Of a stretch of 64,000 nucleotides of DNA, positions 36,352 to 49,000 are shown one piece after another. A program made the translations under genes and the position numbers. The notes beneath the pieces are model-generated. The model had not been told where the DNA came from and searched no databases. It worked only from the letters and a program-made list of their open reading frames with translations. Within the stretch, counting starts at the first letter, position 1. Each line of letters begins with the position of its first letter. This stretch comes from Celoporthe dispersa (taxonomy: Eukaryota > Ascomycota > Sordariomycetes > Diaporthales > Cryphonectriaceae), in NCBI GenBank assembly GCA_016584495.1, contig WAID01000003.1:806001-870000 (forward strand), read 5' to 3'.

Positions 36352-37390
36352 GAAGCATAGCATTGTTACGAGCACTTGGAACGTATCTATACCCTTTTCC
36401 CTTTCTATTCCCTCTGTTCTGGTCTGAATCTTGCCAGACCAACCACTGCTGAAGCTTGTTGTCATGAGGAGCTGTTCTCCATCTTGTCTTTGGGTCGTGA
36501 TCTGCAGAGAGGTTCGTCGGGGTCTGGACAGAGTACGTGCTACCCCGCTCTGGTGTCTGTGGTGGGGCTGGCTGTGCTCACACTAAGCAGCCCACACCCT
36601 CCCCCCGGGCCCCTCGGCTTCAGGTGGTAAAGGCGCTGTGGGTCACAATCATACACTACTGCTTTTCTGGTGGCCAGTTGTTTCTGCACGGTCAGGCAAT
36701 GATTTCATGACGAAAATGATATGTTGCATTTGGCTTGATCCAGTGTGGTCGGCACATTGCAGCTGTACATTTCTGTCGTCATCACTCTAAGGCGAGATTG
36801 GTACTGTCAGCACCGCTGCAGCAGCCCACTACATCATCGCCACCTTATTCCCAGGCATGCCTGCTAGTCATATAGCGCTGTGGCAGTATTATTATCGTCC
36901 TGCAGTAGTAGAGCTTCAGGTTGATTTGGGCTTACCTGGAGCTGCTTGCTTCTGCCTGCCTCTTCCCGCTGATACTGGTGGGATTTGGAATTTGCCCCCC
37001 TCCCCCCTCCTCCACCAGGAAAACAAACACAGATACGACATGTAATATGTTGAGAGACATACCTGAGGTTTCACATAAAAAAATCAAAATGGTTGGGGGT
37101 GGATTCCTGTGCTACACAGGGCGGAAAGCAGGGCTTGCTGAGCCTGTGCCGCCTCTGCCCAATCACTATTGCTTACCTACTAATACGGCGTAGCTACCTG
37201 CTACCTGCTGCTTGCTGCTACCTCCTAGCACAGCTTACATGCCCAACAGACACACACACACACACGCGTTCGTGCACACACAACCTATAAACAGACAGTG
37301 TACCACCCACACAGCCTGGAGCGACCCAATAAGCCACCCCCACCCCCTATAACTGATCATCCCCCCCTCCTGCCTCTTCCCTCTTCCAAG
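35895..37390. other. intergenic with (TG)n
   Basis: The 3' flank of the VHS-GAT gene and the upstream region of the gene at 37391. A long (TG)n array lies at 36309-36348, and a CA/GC-rich piece at 37240-37270. No conserved protein was recognised. Confidence 0.45.
36309..36348 (+). repeat. (TG)n microsatellite
   Basis: About 20 uninterrupted TG units. It lies downstream of the VHS-GAT gene. Confidence 0.95.
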
Positions 37391-37984
37391 ATGCCCAGGC
37401 CGGCTCCAGGTGGAGTGCGCAAACGTGGACGCAGGTCAGCTCCCAAACCACCCGAGGTAGCCTGGGACAGCCTCTCCGAGATCCCCCCTCGTGTCTGGCG
37501 CCCTGCAGGAGCTCGAGCGAAGGAACCGCAATATGACCCGAGAGCTTATCGGCCCTGATCGCCAGGGAAGAAGCCGAGCGCCCCGCCCCGTGGGGAGACA
37601 GCGCTCTGAATGCCGCCCAGATATATGCCCACTCTAACCAGTCGTCCCGCCTCCAGATCCAGCGCTTTGCCAAACACGGTGGTCCGGACATGTCAGACGT
37701 GAGAGGGGTACGTACATTGTAACATGCTCGTGATCCGTGGCCCTGCCTTCCCTTCATATATACCCAGTTCCTGTACGCCACTCCTGTGTGTTCTACATAT
37801 AAGCTGACGATGATCGCTGGTGTGAACCCCGGCGCAGTGCCGCATCATAATTTCCTTAGAGGAATATCTGAGGGCCACGAGCAATCCCGCTCCTGCTGGT
37901 GACAACCCAGAAGAAGAGAAGAAGAAGAAGGCTGCTGTGGTCCCTGCCGCGAACAACAACAACAACACCAACAACAACAATACC

Positions 37985-38043
<59 letters not shown>

Positions 38044-39505
38044 CCACCACCACCACCACCGCCGCCACCATCACCACCATCAGACCAGGCGGCAACGAAT
38101 CATGGCCCGCGAGAACTCGGCCGAGTCCGAAACCACCGGACCGTACGACCATTTTTTTGAAGATCACATCGTCGAGCACTGCGTCTATCCCGCCAAGTTC
38201 GAGTATGTCGACGGCAGCCTCCCGCCGCTGCCAGACAACGTCTACGAGCTGAGAGAGATGCTGGCCCAGCCGCGGGAGTACCCCGCGTCGACCAGAGACG
38301 ACTTCGAGAGGTTCTGGCACCGGGTGGTGAACAGCCTCCAGGAGGTCCAGGTGGCTGAGCACATCATGCCCATGGTCGAGGGCGCCGTCACGGACGCCCG
38401 GGCTGGAGGCAAATACCTGGTCAACCTCTTCCCCCTCACGGACGGCTCCATCGAGCCCGCCCAGCCGGACCTCTTTGTCGGCAGCCCCCGCCTCTCGCTC
38501 GACGAGCGGATCCGCAAGAAGCTCGACGGCTTCGTCATCCCCACCAAACAGGCCGAGAACCCCATCCTCCCCAACTTCTTCACCCAGATCGAGGGCTATG
38601 AGGGGTCCGAGAATGCTACAGCCCGCCAGGCCTGCTACCACGGCGCGCTGGGGGCCAGGGGCTTTCTCCGCCTCCAGTCCTGGGTCGAGAACAAGGACGA
38701 GGAGGAGATCCTCGACAACAACGCGTACGTCATCACGTGCACATATCACCTCGGCATGCTCCGCATCTATGCCTCCCACCCCATCGGGCCCACCGAGGAG
38801 GATGCTGGTATCGGCTACACCACCACGCTTCTTCGTGCCTTTGTGCTGAACGACAGCGTCTGGGCATTCCAGCAGGGCATCACTGCGTACCGGAACGCGA
38901 GAGACTGGGCACAGGCCCGCCGCGATGAGCTCATCGCCCGGGCGAACGCCACGGCCGCCCAGCTGTTCGGCGGCAACAGGTTCGTGTCGGAAGAGCCTAC
39001 CCCGAGCCCTGTAGATGAGCCTGGAGCTGGAGGAGGCCCTTCGGCACCCAACCAAGACTTACATATGGAGGGCTCCGACACCGTCGAGGAAGCTGTTGAG
39101 CCCCTGCCACCCGGCCGCCTGCGGAGACGCCGACTGCCTTCCGGACGACACGCCCTGCCTTCTGGACGACACGCTCTCGCTTCTCGGCGACAGGCCCTGC
39201 CCTCTGGACAACAGGGAGGCCCCGCCCTCTGGACGACGCAGCCAGCCGCCGCGTTCTGGCAAGCGCGGCATTCGTTATGCCAAGGATCACCACAGGCGCC
39301 ACAAGAGACGAGGTGCGAGCAAGTAACCAGCCGGGATGGACACAAGTGCCCAGTAAGAGTCTTGACCCGAGATACACCTGCCACAGCCGGTGGTAAAAGA
39401 AGAGAGGACGATGAGGAGCTGACTGAAGCCGCAGCACCTAGAACTCCCCACCCGTTGTTGTTGCTTCGACCCCCGTACCAGACAACAAACCAACCGTACA
39501 TCTAA
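37391..39505 (+). CDS. polyasparagine protein with fungal PD-(D/E)XK-like core
   Basis: Two exons (37391-37707 and 37838-39505) give about 660 residues. The N-terminus (MPRPAPGGVRKRGRRSAPK, then RFAKHGGPDMSDVRG) and the core (GKYLVNLFPLTDG, ILPNFFTQIEGYEG, QACYHGALGARGFLRLQSW) match a large uncharacterised family of filamentous fungi that I associate with a restriction-endonuclease-like fold. The place where relatives have an ExK-type strand here reads FFTQIEG, so catalysis is doubtful. An (AAC)n run encodes about 30 Asn followed by His/Arg. Two shifts in exon 1 are needed: one C fewer in 37483-37488 and one G fewer at 37551-37552, giving EIPLVSGALQELERRN and ELIALIAREEAER. The C-terminal 130 residues are repetitive and their frame is uncertain. 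Family assignment is from memory of conserved words. Confidence 0.7.
37951..38042 (+). repeat. (AAC)n coding microsatellite
   Basis: A long AAC array with few interruptions is translated as asparagine in the gene at 37391-39505, followed at once by CAC/CGC codons (His/Arg). Confidence 0.95.
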
Positions 39506-40164
39506 AAAAAGAAAACCTTTGGCGATCATTCGAATGCGCGTCGCCACCGGACACAAGATGCTGTCCCCTAGCACGCCTGAGAAGCCGCGAGACCAGCAAC
39601 AGGGTGTCGACATGACGGAGTTTTGGAACGGAATACCCAAGTGAAAAGTTCGGAGAGCGAGAGACTCCTTTTGGACGCGCTGCACCTTTTTCTTCTTCTT
39701 CTTCTTCTTCTTCTTCTTCTTGCTCTTTCTTCTTTTCCTTTTGCGAAGGTGTCATGTGTGAAGCTAACATGGGCTAAATTAAATGGTCATGCAGCAGGAA
39801 TGTAATATCGGTGGTGAATGTTATCGACGGAGGAGATGCGGATTGTGGAAGTATGTTGATGCTGTCTGTCTTTGTCTTTATTTCTTCTTCTTCGGTCTTT
39901 TCATGTGTGGTGCTGATCCCCTCCTTTGAGGAGTGGTGATGGCGCTGTGAACTGACCTTTTTTTTTCTCTTCTTTTTCTCCTTTTTTTTCCCCACCTAAC
40001 CCCCCCCCCTCCCATTTCTCCTTAACGTACGAAGGAGTTGATTGTGGCATACATATCATAGTGGGAATGAAATCTTTCATACAAACAAGCAGGTAGGAGG
40101 AACCGCACGTAGCAGGCAGCTCCTGTAGAACACCCGCCGACGTCTCGCGGGCTCTGTTGCCGCA

Positions 40165-40203
<39 letters not shown>

Positions 40204-40959
40204 ATGACCTCCCTCTCTGACCTGCCTAGATGACAGCATGCTTTCCGATACGGCCTGTGTCTTGTTTTGCTTCTCCGTTCTGCTCTCGCATGCTGTTAGA
40301 TGCCGTGACATGTGTGCCGAGCTCTTGTTGCTGGCACAGCAGAATCCACAGACTGACCATGTCAAACAAGACGTCGAGGTTGAGGCTGAAATCGTCAGTA
40401 GCCAAGCGTACCATGGTAGGATTCAGATAGGGCTCGTAGTGGCCGTAGTGGACACTGGCGGCAGTGGACCCAGGGCAGTGGATACTAGGCACAAGGCACT
40501 ATCTTTGGGTGGAAGCCAGGGCGTTAGAGCATAGCCGTTAGGCACTCTCGTGCTAACATTATGGCAGGAGACCCCCCTCCCCCTTCTTGCGAGCTTACAG
40601 GACAATGACCCCGCCGATGGCCCCCCCCCCTTGGCTTCTAGGCACCACCACCTATCTGCTGGGGTAGCAAGGCAGCTGCCCCTCAGCATGTGATCCCACC
40701 TTGCCCTTTGAGGGGCTGCTGCATCATAGGACTCGCTCTGGTCTGGTTTGAACTTGGGCCTGGGACAGCCTCCCCCTTTCCCTCTCTCTCGAGTCATCAT
40801 CATCCGTCGCTGTCGCCATCGCCATCCGACATCCACCTGTCAGGACAGCTCTCCATCTTTGCTCCTCTCCTCGTCTTGCTCTCCCACCACCAGCCTCAGA
40901 TCTCATCAGCCTAGAAGAGTGGTTATCATCATACTATCTACTACATCATCAGGCCCAGC
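39506..40959. other. intergenic with TTC and CTG repeats
   Basis: The downstream flank of the polyasparagine gene and the ATG3 promoter. It holds (TTC)n at about 39689-39721, T- and C-rich tracts near 39958-40020, and (CTG)n at about 40168-40206. No gene is supported. Confidence 0.5.
40168..40206 (+). repeat. (CTG)n microsatellite
   Basis: About 13 CTG units in an intergenic region, in no supported reading frame. Confidence 0.9.
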
Positions 40960-42220
40960 ATGAACCTCCTCTACTCGACCGTCAACACCCTCAGGGACAA
41001 GTACACGCCCGTCACGACCACCTCGACCTTCCGAAAGACGGGCCAGATCACCCCTGAAGAGTTCCTCGCCGCCGGCGACTACCTGGTCTTCAAGTTCCCG
41101 ACCTGGTCCTGGGCCGACGCCGACCCGTCCTCGCGCCGCGTCAGCTACCTGCCAGCTGGCAAGCAGTTCCTGGTGACCCGCAACGTGCCCTGCTACCGAC
41201 GCCTCGATGCCGATTTCGCGGGCGACGCAGGCCGCGAGGAGACTCTCGTCCGCGATGGCGAGGACTTTGGGGGTGGCGCTGCGGGCGGCGACGAGGAGGG
41301 CTGGCTGCAGACAGGGGGCCCGTCGGGCAAGCCGCGCGAGATACACACCGTCGACGACGCCGGCAACGTAGGCGACGGCGAGGCTGTCGAGGACGACGAC
41401 GACATTCCAGACATGGAGGACGAGGATGATGACGAGGCCATCATCCCCGACGCCCAGGGCAATGCTGCCAACAGGTATGTGTCCTGCCTGGCTGGTCCGC
41501 GGCGGCCCCGGGTCATCCACCTCCCCACCCACCCCAAGGTTTCTTGTTACTAACCAGACCTCCCTGTCCCCTTCTCTCTCCTACAGTGGCCGACGGACGT
41601 ACACGCTCTACATCATGTACTCGCCCTACTACCGGACGCCCCGGCTCTACATGTCCGGCTACGCACCCGACGGCCAGCCCCTGCAGCCCCAGCTGATGAT
41701 GGAGGACATTGTGGGCGACTACAAGGACAAGACCGTGACGCTGGAGGACTTCCCCTTCTTCGCCAACAACATCAAGATGGCCTCGGTGCACCCCTGCAAG
41801 CACGCGCCCGTCATGAAGACGCTGCTGGACCGGGCTGACGCCGCCCTCAAGCTCCGCCGCGACAAGCTCAAGGCTGGCCAGAGGGTCGGCGTGGACCGGG
41901 GCATGGAGGGCCTCGTGGACGATATCAACAAGCTCGACATATCCTCCGCTGCGGCTGACAAGGGCAGCGGGGACGAGTGGGAGGAGGTCAGCCATGACGT
42001 AGGCGAGAACGAGGTTGCCATTCGGGTAGACCAGTACCTGGTGGTATTTCTAAAGGTATGCATGCGCGCACTGGCCTCTCCCTCCCCCCTCCCCCCCAAT
42101 ATATTATTGGGCGTCTGGAACGGGCACTTTTGTGTGTGTGGCTGACGCCTTGTCTCAAACAAACAGTTCATTGCGAGCGTAACGCCGGGGATCGAGCACG
42201 ACTTTACCATGGGCGTCTGA
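40960..42220 (+). CDS. atg3: autophagy E2-like conjugating enzyme Atg3
   Basis: Transfers Atg8 from Atg7 to phosphatidylethanolamine at autophagosome membranes in the cytosol. Exons are 40960-41474, 41587-42055 and 42167-42220, giving 345 residues with an intact frame. The N-terminus MNLLYSTVNTLRDKYTPV is the amphipathic membrane-sensing helix. The body includes GDYLVFKFPTWSWADAD, an acidic flexible region (EDDDDIPDMEDEDDDEA), the E2 core YTLYIMYSPYYRTPRLYM, the catalytic Cys in ASVHPCKHAPVMK, and the C-terminus FIASVTPGIEHDFTMGV. The intact frame shows that not every gene in the window is affected by indels. Confidence 0.97.
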
Positions 42221-43886
42221 GCATTTTTGATGACGATGACGACAACGATTTTGCCCCCCCGCCTCTTGGTTTTTTTTCTCTCTTCTTTCCTTTTTTTTTT
42301 TTCTCTTTTTCACTCTGTTTCCTTTTCTGTCTTTTTCCTCTTCCAACTATGTGATGGCGTTTTCGAGACGTGGGACCCTGGGAGTACCTGGCGATCCCCT
42401 GACTTTTCTTTTGTTTCATTTTACCATTTCCTCCCCCCTCTCTCTTGTCTCGGAAGACCAGCCTCTTCTTTCCCAGCCTTGAGAGCGGGGTAGGAAGGGG
42501 GTTTGGGAGGAGGGAGGACGAGCTTGTGGGCGGGGTTCGAGACCGTGAGACTGTATCTGGAATAACGCGGTGTGTATGCAATTGATTACCGGACGGACTC
42601 ATCTCACGCGGGAACAGGGCAGCGGCCAGCACCGGGAAATTGATACCTACCTACCTCTATCTCCTTTGAGAGTACTGCTACTCTACATCACACAAGGAGC
42701 TCCAATGAGCTGAGCGGCTGTGTCTCGCTGCCAAGGGTTCGCAGCTAGATCCAAACAGACCAGTGTGCAGGTTTTGCCGACGCCCTGGCTTTGCCTCGGA
42801 ATGAAATATCAGGCTCCGAGCAAGGCGCGCAAGCGTGCAGAGCACCCAGGAGTGGATCCCCCTCCTCCCTTCGTGCGGGCGAGGGTCGCTGCTGTACACA
42901 CATTCTCGGCTTACCTAAGACTCTACATTTCTATCTCTCTCTCTGTGTGTGTGTGTGTGTCTGTGTCTCCCCTCGGCATATCACAAGGGAAGCCGGGGGC
43001 CGGTGTGCTTCTTCCCCATCAAGCAGCGACCTCCCCTGAGGCCTCATATGGAAGACGTCAACGGGTTGACCTGTCGCCACGAACTTCCAAGACACAAGAG
43101 AGAGAATACGAGGTGCGGAGCTTTCGTATCGCCGCTTTCCCCTCCGCTCCCTGCATATTGGGCCTCCGCTCTGTGCGACGTGACAATATGCAGAATCACC
43201 TAACTACCCGCAGAAGCAACTCCGAGCTAGATAATGAAGGGAGGCTTGGGAGGCTGCCCGGCCGTGTCTGTACCACCACACAGGTCCTAGCGAACGGCTG
43301 GTGGCCTGAGAATTTGCAGGACAGCGTTTCATCATCGACGTATGCGCGCACTTTCCCGCCACTGACTTCATTTGAGGACATGAGCTTGATGAGCATAGCG
43401 CGGCGGACCGTGCAGAGCAGCTCCGGGCCACTAGCTGCGGAGGGAATGTAGGTCGCCGCCCTCCCTTCACACGCTCCCAACATTCCTAGGGCAAGGGAGG
43501 AGAGGAGGTGGAAGGCCAGGAGCGACCTCACCAATACCACCGAGGGGTATATCTAGCCACGTCCTTCCCAGGTGTTTTTCCTTTCTCTTTCCTCTTGTTC
43601 TTCATCCTCCTTTGGATTCTTCACCCTTCCGATCAACGACCACCAAGCACACACGCACACGCATCACGCACACGCAAAGCTCGAAAAGAAATATAAAAAA
43701 AAAATCCCATTCTCGCTCAGTTTCTGATACTTGCTCTCAAATCTTTTCTTCTTCTTTCCCATCGTCTCCTTTTTTGATTTCTCTGTCTCTTTTTCCTCAC
43801 CTCGTCCTGGCCGATCAAGCAAAGAAGGCGCCAGGCTGCAAACGACCAAAGGTATGTATGTACGAACGAACATGGCGATGCTTGGG

Positions 43887-43934
<48 letters not shown>

Positions 43935-44033
43935 GTCCACCGCGGCTGACCACCAACTCCTACGTACATACAGATACACCGTACACAGACCGCCGCTGCG
44001 GCAGACTACCAGAGTCCCCAACAAGTCGACGCA
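42221..44033. other. intergenic with dinucleotide repeats
   Basis: The ATG3 3' flank and the long pyrimidine-rich leader of the gene at 44034. A (GT)n run is at about 42945-42962 and a (TC)n array at 43889-43928. The open frame at 42720-43451 crosses the GT repeat and has no conserved features, so it is not called as a gene. Confidence 0.5.
43889..43928 (+). repeat. (TC)n microsatellite
   Basis: About 20 TC units about 105 bp upstream of the start codon of the gene at 44034. It probably lies in its promoter, 5' leader or a leader intron; the donor-like GGTATGT at 43850 and the acceptor-like ACAG at about 43974 could bracket it. Confidence 0.9.
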
Positions 44034-45369
44034 ATGGCTGAATCTCCTCCGCCAGTCTATATCAAGGTGGAACCGTCCAACGACCGGTCGTTGGATGAAC
44101 TCGCGGACCGTGAAGTAGCCTGGAGATCTGGCCATGGCCTCATGAACGGACCTGCCCCCGCCGCCATGCCCGACGAGCCCGCCGTTCCCGCCGTTGGCAT
44201 GCCGAACAACGGTCCCGTCGGCATGCCCAACAACGGCTTCTTCGGCGTGCCCAACAACGGTCCCTTCGCCATGCCCAACAACGGTCCCGTCGCCATGCCC
44301 GATAATGGTCCCGTCGGCATGCCTAACAATGGCCACTTCGCCTTGCCCAACCATCCGCCGCCCCTCAACAACCCCAACATTGGTCCCATGGCCGTACCCA
44401 ACAATATGCCTGCCATGCCCATCTACATCCCCACGGTCAACGGCATTCCCAACATCCCCTATGACGGCCTGTCCCCCAATGACCCTGCCTACCGTAGTCA
44501 CCATCTCGCCAACAACAATGTCGTGCTGAGCTCCATGCACACCGTGATGCCCGCATGGGTGGAACTAGTTATCGGCATGATCAAAATGATAAACGCGCCA
44601 CCACCCCCGGGCCCGATCACCGAGCACGACCCCGAGCTCGAGGCGCTGGAGATGGGGGCCATGAAGGACGACGTCGCCGCATACTTTGAGGTTGATCTCT
44701 TGTCGAAGCCGCGCCGGAACTCGCCGCTGATGAAGACAGTCCGGGTGGAGATGATGGAAGCCATCGTGCCGAACACGCACGCCTTTCTCAGGATCGCGAC
44801 CCCGATCCCGGACGCCCTCTTCGGGTACCACGAAAGGGCCTTCACCCCCGCCAGCAGAGACACCTCCACCGGGTCGGGCCTACGGGGGGGCGGCGACCGT
44901 GAACCAGCAGCTGTTCCCCTTCCTGACCGTCGAGTTTGCCCCCAGCTGGGAGGACGGCTGTCTCTGGGAGGCCACCAACGAGTGCATGGGCGCTGCGGCC
45001 TGCGCCGTGTACATGGTCGACGAGCTGGAGTATTACATGGGGAGCATCGGCATCGAGGGCCCTACGGTCCGGAGCCCCTTCTTCAGCGCGGTGACCAACG
45101 GCACCGAGGCGCGGCTGCTGGTGACGTGGGAGGAGAACGGCCAGTACGTCACGCGCAAGCTGGACACCTTCCTGCTGCAGAGACACGACGACAAGACGCG
45201 CTTCTACAAGTCCATCACCAACATCATGGAATGGGGCCGCGACGCCCGCCTGTGCATGTTCAGGGACGCCCTGGATGCCATCGCCGATCACTATGAGGGC
45301 ACCGCCACGAGGCCGCCCCCCCGCCCCCGCCTCAGCCCATGCTGCTGTCCGCCGACGGCAGGCGACTGA
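44034..45369 (+). CDS. PD-(D/E)XK-like fungal protein (DUF7924-like)
   Basis: A single exon of about 444 residues. After a hydrophilic N-terminus comes a run of imperfect octapeptides of the form MPNNGPVG (about residues 55-105), then the conserved region: TPIPDALFGYHERAFTP, QQLFPFLTVEF, ATNECMGAAACAVYMVDEL, SAVTNGTEARLLVTW and SITNIMEWGRDARL. This word order is that of a family I know as DUF7924 with a nuclease-like fold. The PD motif is present, but the ExK strand reads VEFA, so the usual Lys is replaced. One extra C in the run 44845-44849 splits the frame; without it the product reads FTPPAETPPPGRAYGGAATV into QQLFPF. Its paralogue lies at 56477-57528. The function is unknown. Confidence 0.75.
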
Positions 45370-46070
45370 CTGCTCGTCGTACTGGGTGGAACGGAATGTA
45401 AGTAGCACAGGTTTTTATTACGGTATTACAGCCTGTCTTGTTTACAGTTTGCCTTGCTTACACTTCTCTGTCTTGAGGTGGATGATGGTCAAGATGATTT
45501 TGATGGTGGTGATGTTGGTCATCATAGTGATGGCCATGAGGGTGATGATGGTGCTGGCGTAAATGATGGTGATGGTGGTGATGATGGTGAAGATGGTGAA
45601 GATGGTGATGGTGGTGGTGGTGGTGATGATGGCGATGATGGTGATGGCGACAGTCTTGGGGGGGGGGGGCGTCTCAACGAAGGGATGTCTCATCTTATGG
45701 TATACCAGGTGCTGGATCGGTCTTTTACTACAAGGGGTCTTCTCATGGGTCACAGGATTGCCGGGATATTCTCTTCTATGCAGTACACAATGGTGGGTGT
45801 TACTGGATCGGTGGTTAATCAAAAAGGGGGGGGGGGGCGCTTGGGGTTGATAGGATGGTTGGTCGATCTTTACCACAGGGGCTTCTCATGAGTCATAGGG
45901 ATGCCCGGTCATTCTCTTCTTCCCAGTACACACGAGGTGTTACTGGATTGGTGCTTTCTCACGGGTGGTTTGGTGGTTGACGGGGTGCTCGGGATGGTCT
46001 TTACACATCCACACAAGAGGTTTTAATAGGTCGTTTTCATTCTCAGTCAGTCCTTACCGACCGCTTTACC
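45370..46070 (+). repeat. GAT/GGT-rich tract and about 148-bp diverged tandem repeat
   Basis: From about 45480 to 45660 the plus strand is built of GAT, GGT and GAA triplets. Two related units follow, beginning at about 45719 and 45867 (shared words CTTCTCATG, CAGTACACA, GGTGTTACTGGAT), with a third fragment at about 45996. The period is about 148 bp and the copies are clearly diverged. G runs (45658-45669, 45826-45837) separate them. No gene is assigned. Confidence 0.65.
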
Positions 46071-49000
46071 AATATAATTTTTTTTTTAAAAAAAAAACGA
46101 AAATCAGCATGAGGTCAAGACTTGTAGTGTAGGCCCGTTCGTACATAAGAGACGAGCGAGAGTCCTCGAGGCGAAGCGTAGATGTCACCCCAACACACCA
46201 AGCAGGACCACACACCGTCAAACATGTGTGCCAGCTAGCCGGACGTTCAGGATGAGCGAGAAAGTATAAACAACCTCCCTCCTGGACGTGATGAGATGAA
46301 TAAAGCAGAGAGAAGATGAGAAGGTGAGAAGCTACGAAGAGGTGCAGGCCAGGGCTGGGGGCCATGGCTGGACCAATTTTTCAAGGTTCACGTCAGCACT
46401 GTGCCTCATCTAGGCTTCTTGTTTATCTAGATAAAGCTTGGTCACATATCGTCAACAACGACAAATCTACTGTTTTATAAATACTATTGTATCCTCTGGC
46501 GCGGCGGCCGCTCTCACACCAACCCGAGTCTGCCTGCGGCACCCCGGAGCATGACGAACAAGACAATATCCTCTTCACCCTCCCCGCTGTCGACGGCACA
46601 CAGACGAAGCCGGGGGCTTCATCACCAAACAGTTCTCACTGCCTTCTTGACACGCGACTGAGCTGGGAGGGACTGGGCCGAGGATGCTATACCGCTGGAC
46701 AGCATGCTGGGACCTGGAGACTGCTGGCTACAGATGAGGTGGTATGGACCGCAACAGGCGCATAAAAAAAAAAACACAGGCGTGCAGTGACGATGCCACG
46801 GATCCCTCCGACTTCGATCCCCGACAGCCAAACACAAACCTCGACCTCTCCCTCCCCTCCCGCGCCGCGCGTCCCCACCGAGTACATCATATAGCTCTCT
46901 CCCCCGGGAGACTGGCAGTTTTTCTCGCGGCAGGCTTCCGCCGGAATGGAAGCAGCGCCATCCCGCACCATCGATGCCTTCACCATCCGCTCCGCACACT
47001 GGTCCGCCGCCCTCGAACACACGACCCGCAGACGCTGCACCACCGGCTGCCAGATGGGAACAAACGAATTACCCCTTGTCCCAGAGAACCAGAGCATCTG
47101 GCGGGCGGGGGAACGGAATGCGTCGCTACACACGAGCGATGTGGACCGGCCACTGCAGCGCACCGACACGCTTGCATGATCAGCCGCGGAACGACACTGG
47201 ACGGCCAGAGATGCGCAGCTAGCCAGCATGGGGAGGAGGGCAAGACAGCGACTGTGGGTATCACGAACACGGCGAGCCTGAGGACCAGTATCTATCTGCA
47301 GGGCTAGAGAGATGAAGACAGCGACTCTGTCGCCACTGACGACTTGTCCATTATCATGTTGATCGCCATGCCCACTGGCGCTTCGGCCTACACAGCCCAC
47401 ATTCTTTTGCCGCCTATGGTGGCGCCTTTCTCTTCCGCTGCCAGTCTTCTCGCTCAGCTAGGCACCATCCTAACGGCCGGCTACCCGTGTGTCGCGCCTC
47501 TGGCCTACGCGCTGGCGATCCTTCCCCGCGCTGGGCTCGCAAGGACGGCGATGCTGGTGCCGATGGCTATGGCCATGCTGCCCAGGCGCGCATACACGCG
47601 GGTAGATAGCCATGCTCTTGTTTTGCCGCGTCCATTGTACGATTGGCGGGGGTCAGGGCTGAGCTTTTCGTAGTACGCAGAGAACTCGGCGGTGGGCGTA
47701 GGGAAGCGGATCCAAATACGGCAAGACTTGTCCTTGCAGATGGGCAGATCAGAAGGAGGATGACGAGGTTTGGGATCGCGAAGCTGTTGCTTGTGAGGCT
47801 AGGGGAGGTTTATGGTGTTCCCTGAGCAACGACGACGGGTCGCAGCCCCATATCTTTATCGATACCTTATCGATCGGATCTTTCATCCCTGCGATGGGCC
47901 CGCAGGGGTCGCGCTGGGTCTTCCCGGCCGAGCTTACACTCCACACTCTTCCACGACGACGACAAGATGCGCCCAGGACATGGCTGGGTACCTCCTCTCC
48001 CACCTGCTGGTGTGCACGCCGGTCTACCTCCCGCTCGCTGGCGCTGTCCCTCGCGCCCCGATCAACTAACGATACGCGCGAATGCGAACGAGGTCGAGAG
48101 GTGGCGCAGAAGCGAATGGATGCTGCTGCTCCTACGAGAGCGCCGGTATCACCCAGACGCAGGCATCTTTTGATGGAGCATCATCCACTTCCTGACCGGG
48201 GCTGATGATCGGAACTCGGACGGTCACACCCGACCCACCAGGGACGTGCGAAAAGTAAGTGTCCACATGGCCCTTCTTTCCTCCCTTTCCCCGGCGGGGG
48301 AAAAACGCGAGGCAGACAGACAGGCAGCCAGACTGACCAACGCGGAAAGATTACCTTCGAAGGGGGCAATAGCCATATCCGGTATGTTCTCCTCCTCAAC
48401 CTCGGCCCCCGCGAGCCCGATGAACGAAATAAGCCCGACCTCCCCACCCCGCATACCTCCCCTTACCGCATCGAGGATCGACCCTGACAAGAACTCGTGG
48501 GGCCCGGAAATTATTCATTGGCGACTGGGATATCCGGGGTCTTGTCTGCTCGCGAGGCAGGAGACGGGGGTCATGATAAGGGCGGGGGCCGGGGCGGGAG
48601 GCTGGAACTCCCGGGCAATCTGGATCAGTGAGCATGTGTCGGCCGATACACTCATCTCCGTTCCGCTTCGTGGGCTCGTCTATGGAATCGACAGCGCCAT
48701 GTCACCTTAGTAGGAGGCGGACCGACTCGCAGCTGGTCTGGAGGAGGAAAACAGAGGGGTGACCTCCGAGGTAAGAGGAAAAGGACGGCGAGTCCCGAGG
48801 ATGGTGACAACTCGGAGACCCATCTCGATCCGGGTGATGGTGGTGATGATGGTGACGGGCACTCGAGAGCACGACGCCTCGGAGCTACGCCTGTGCCTCG
48901 CTCGACCAAGGTCATAATCGAGTCGCTGTTAGGTAAACGTCTGGAGCACATACCTTCCCAACCTCACCCTTACTAGCTCTCGCTTCTCTAACTGCTGTCT

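Noticed and set aside
37856..39055. 399-codon minus-strand frame with poly-Val/Leu
   Set aside because: It is antisense to the AAC repeat and the conserved plus-strand core; the hydrophobic run is just the complement of Asn/His codons.
42720..43451. 243-codon plus-strand frame
   Set aside because: It runs through a GT microsatellite, has low-complexity composition and no conserved motif.
46066..46100. T-run/A-run hairpin as a transposon end
   Set aside because: No matching inverted end or target duplication was found nearby.
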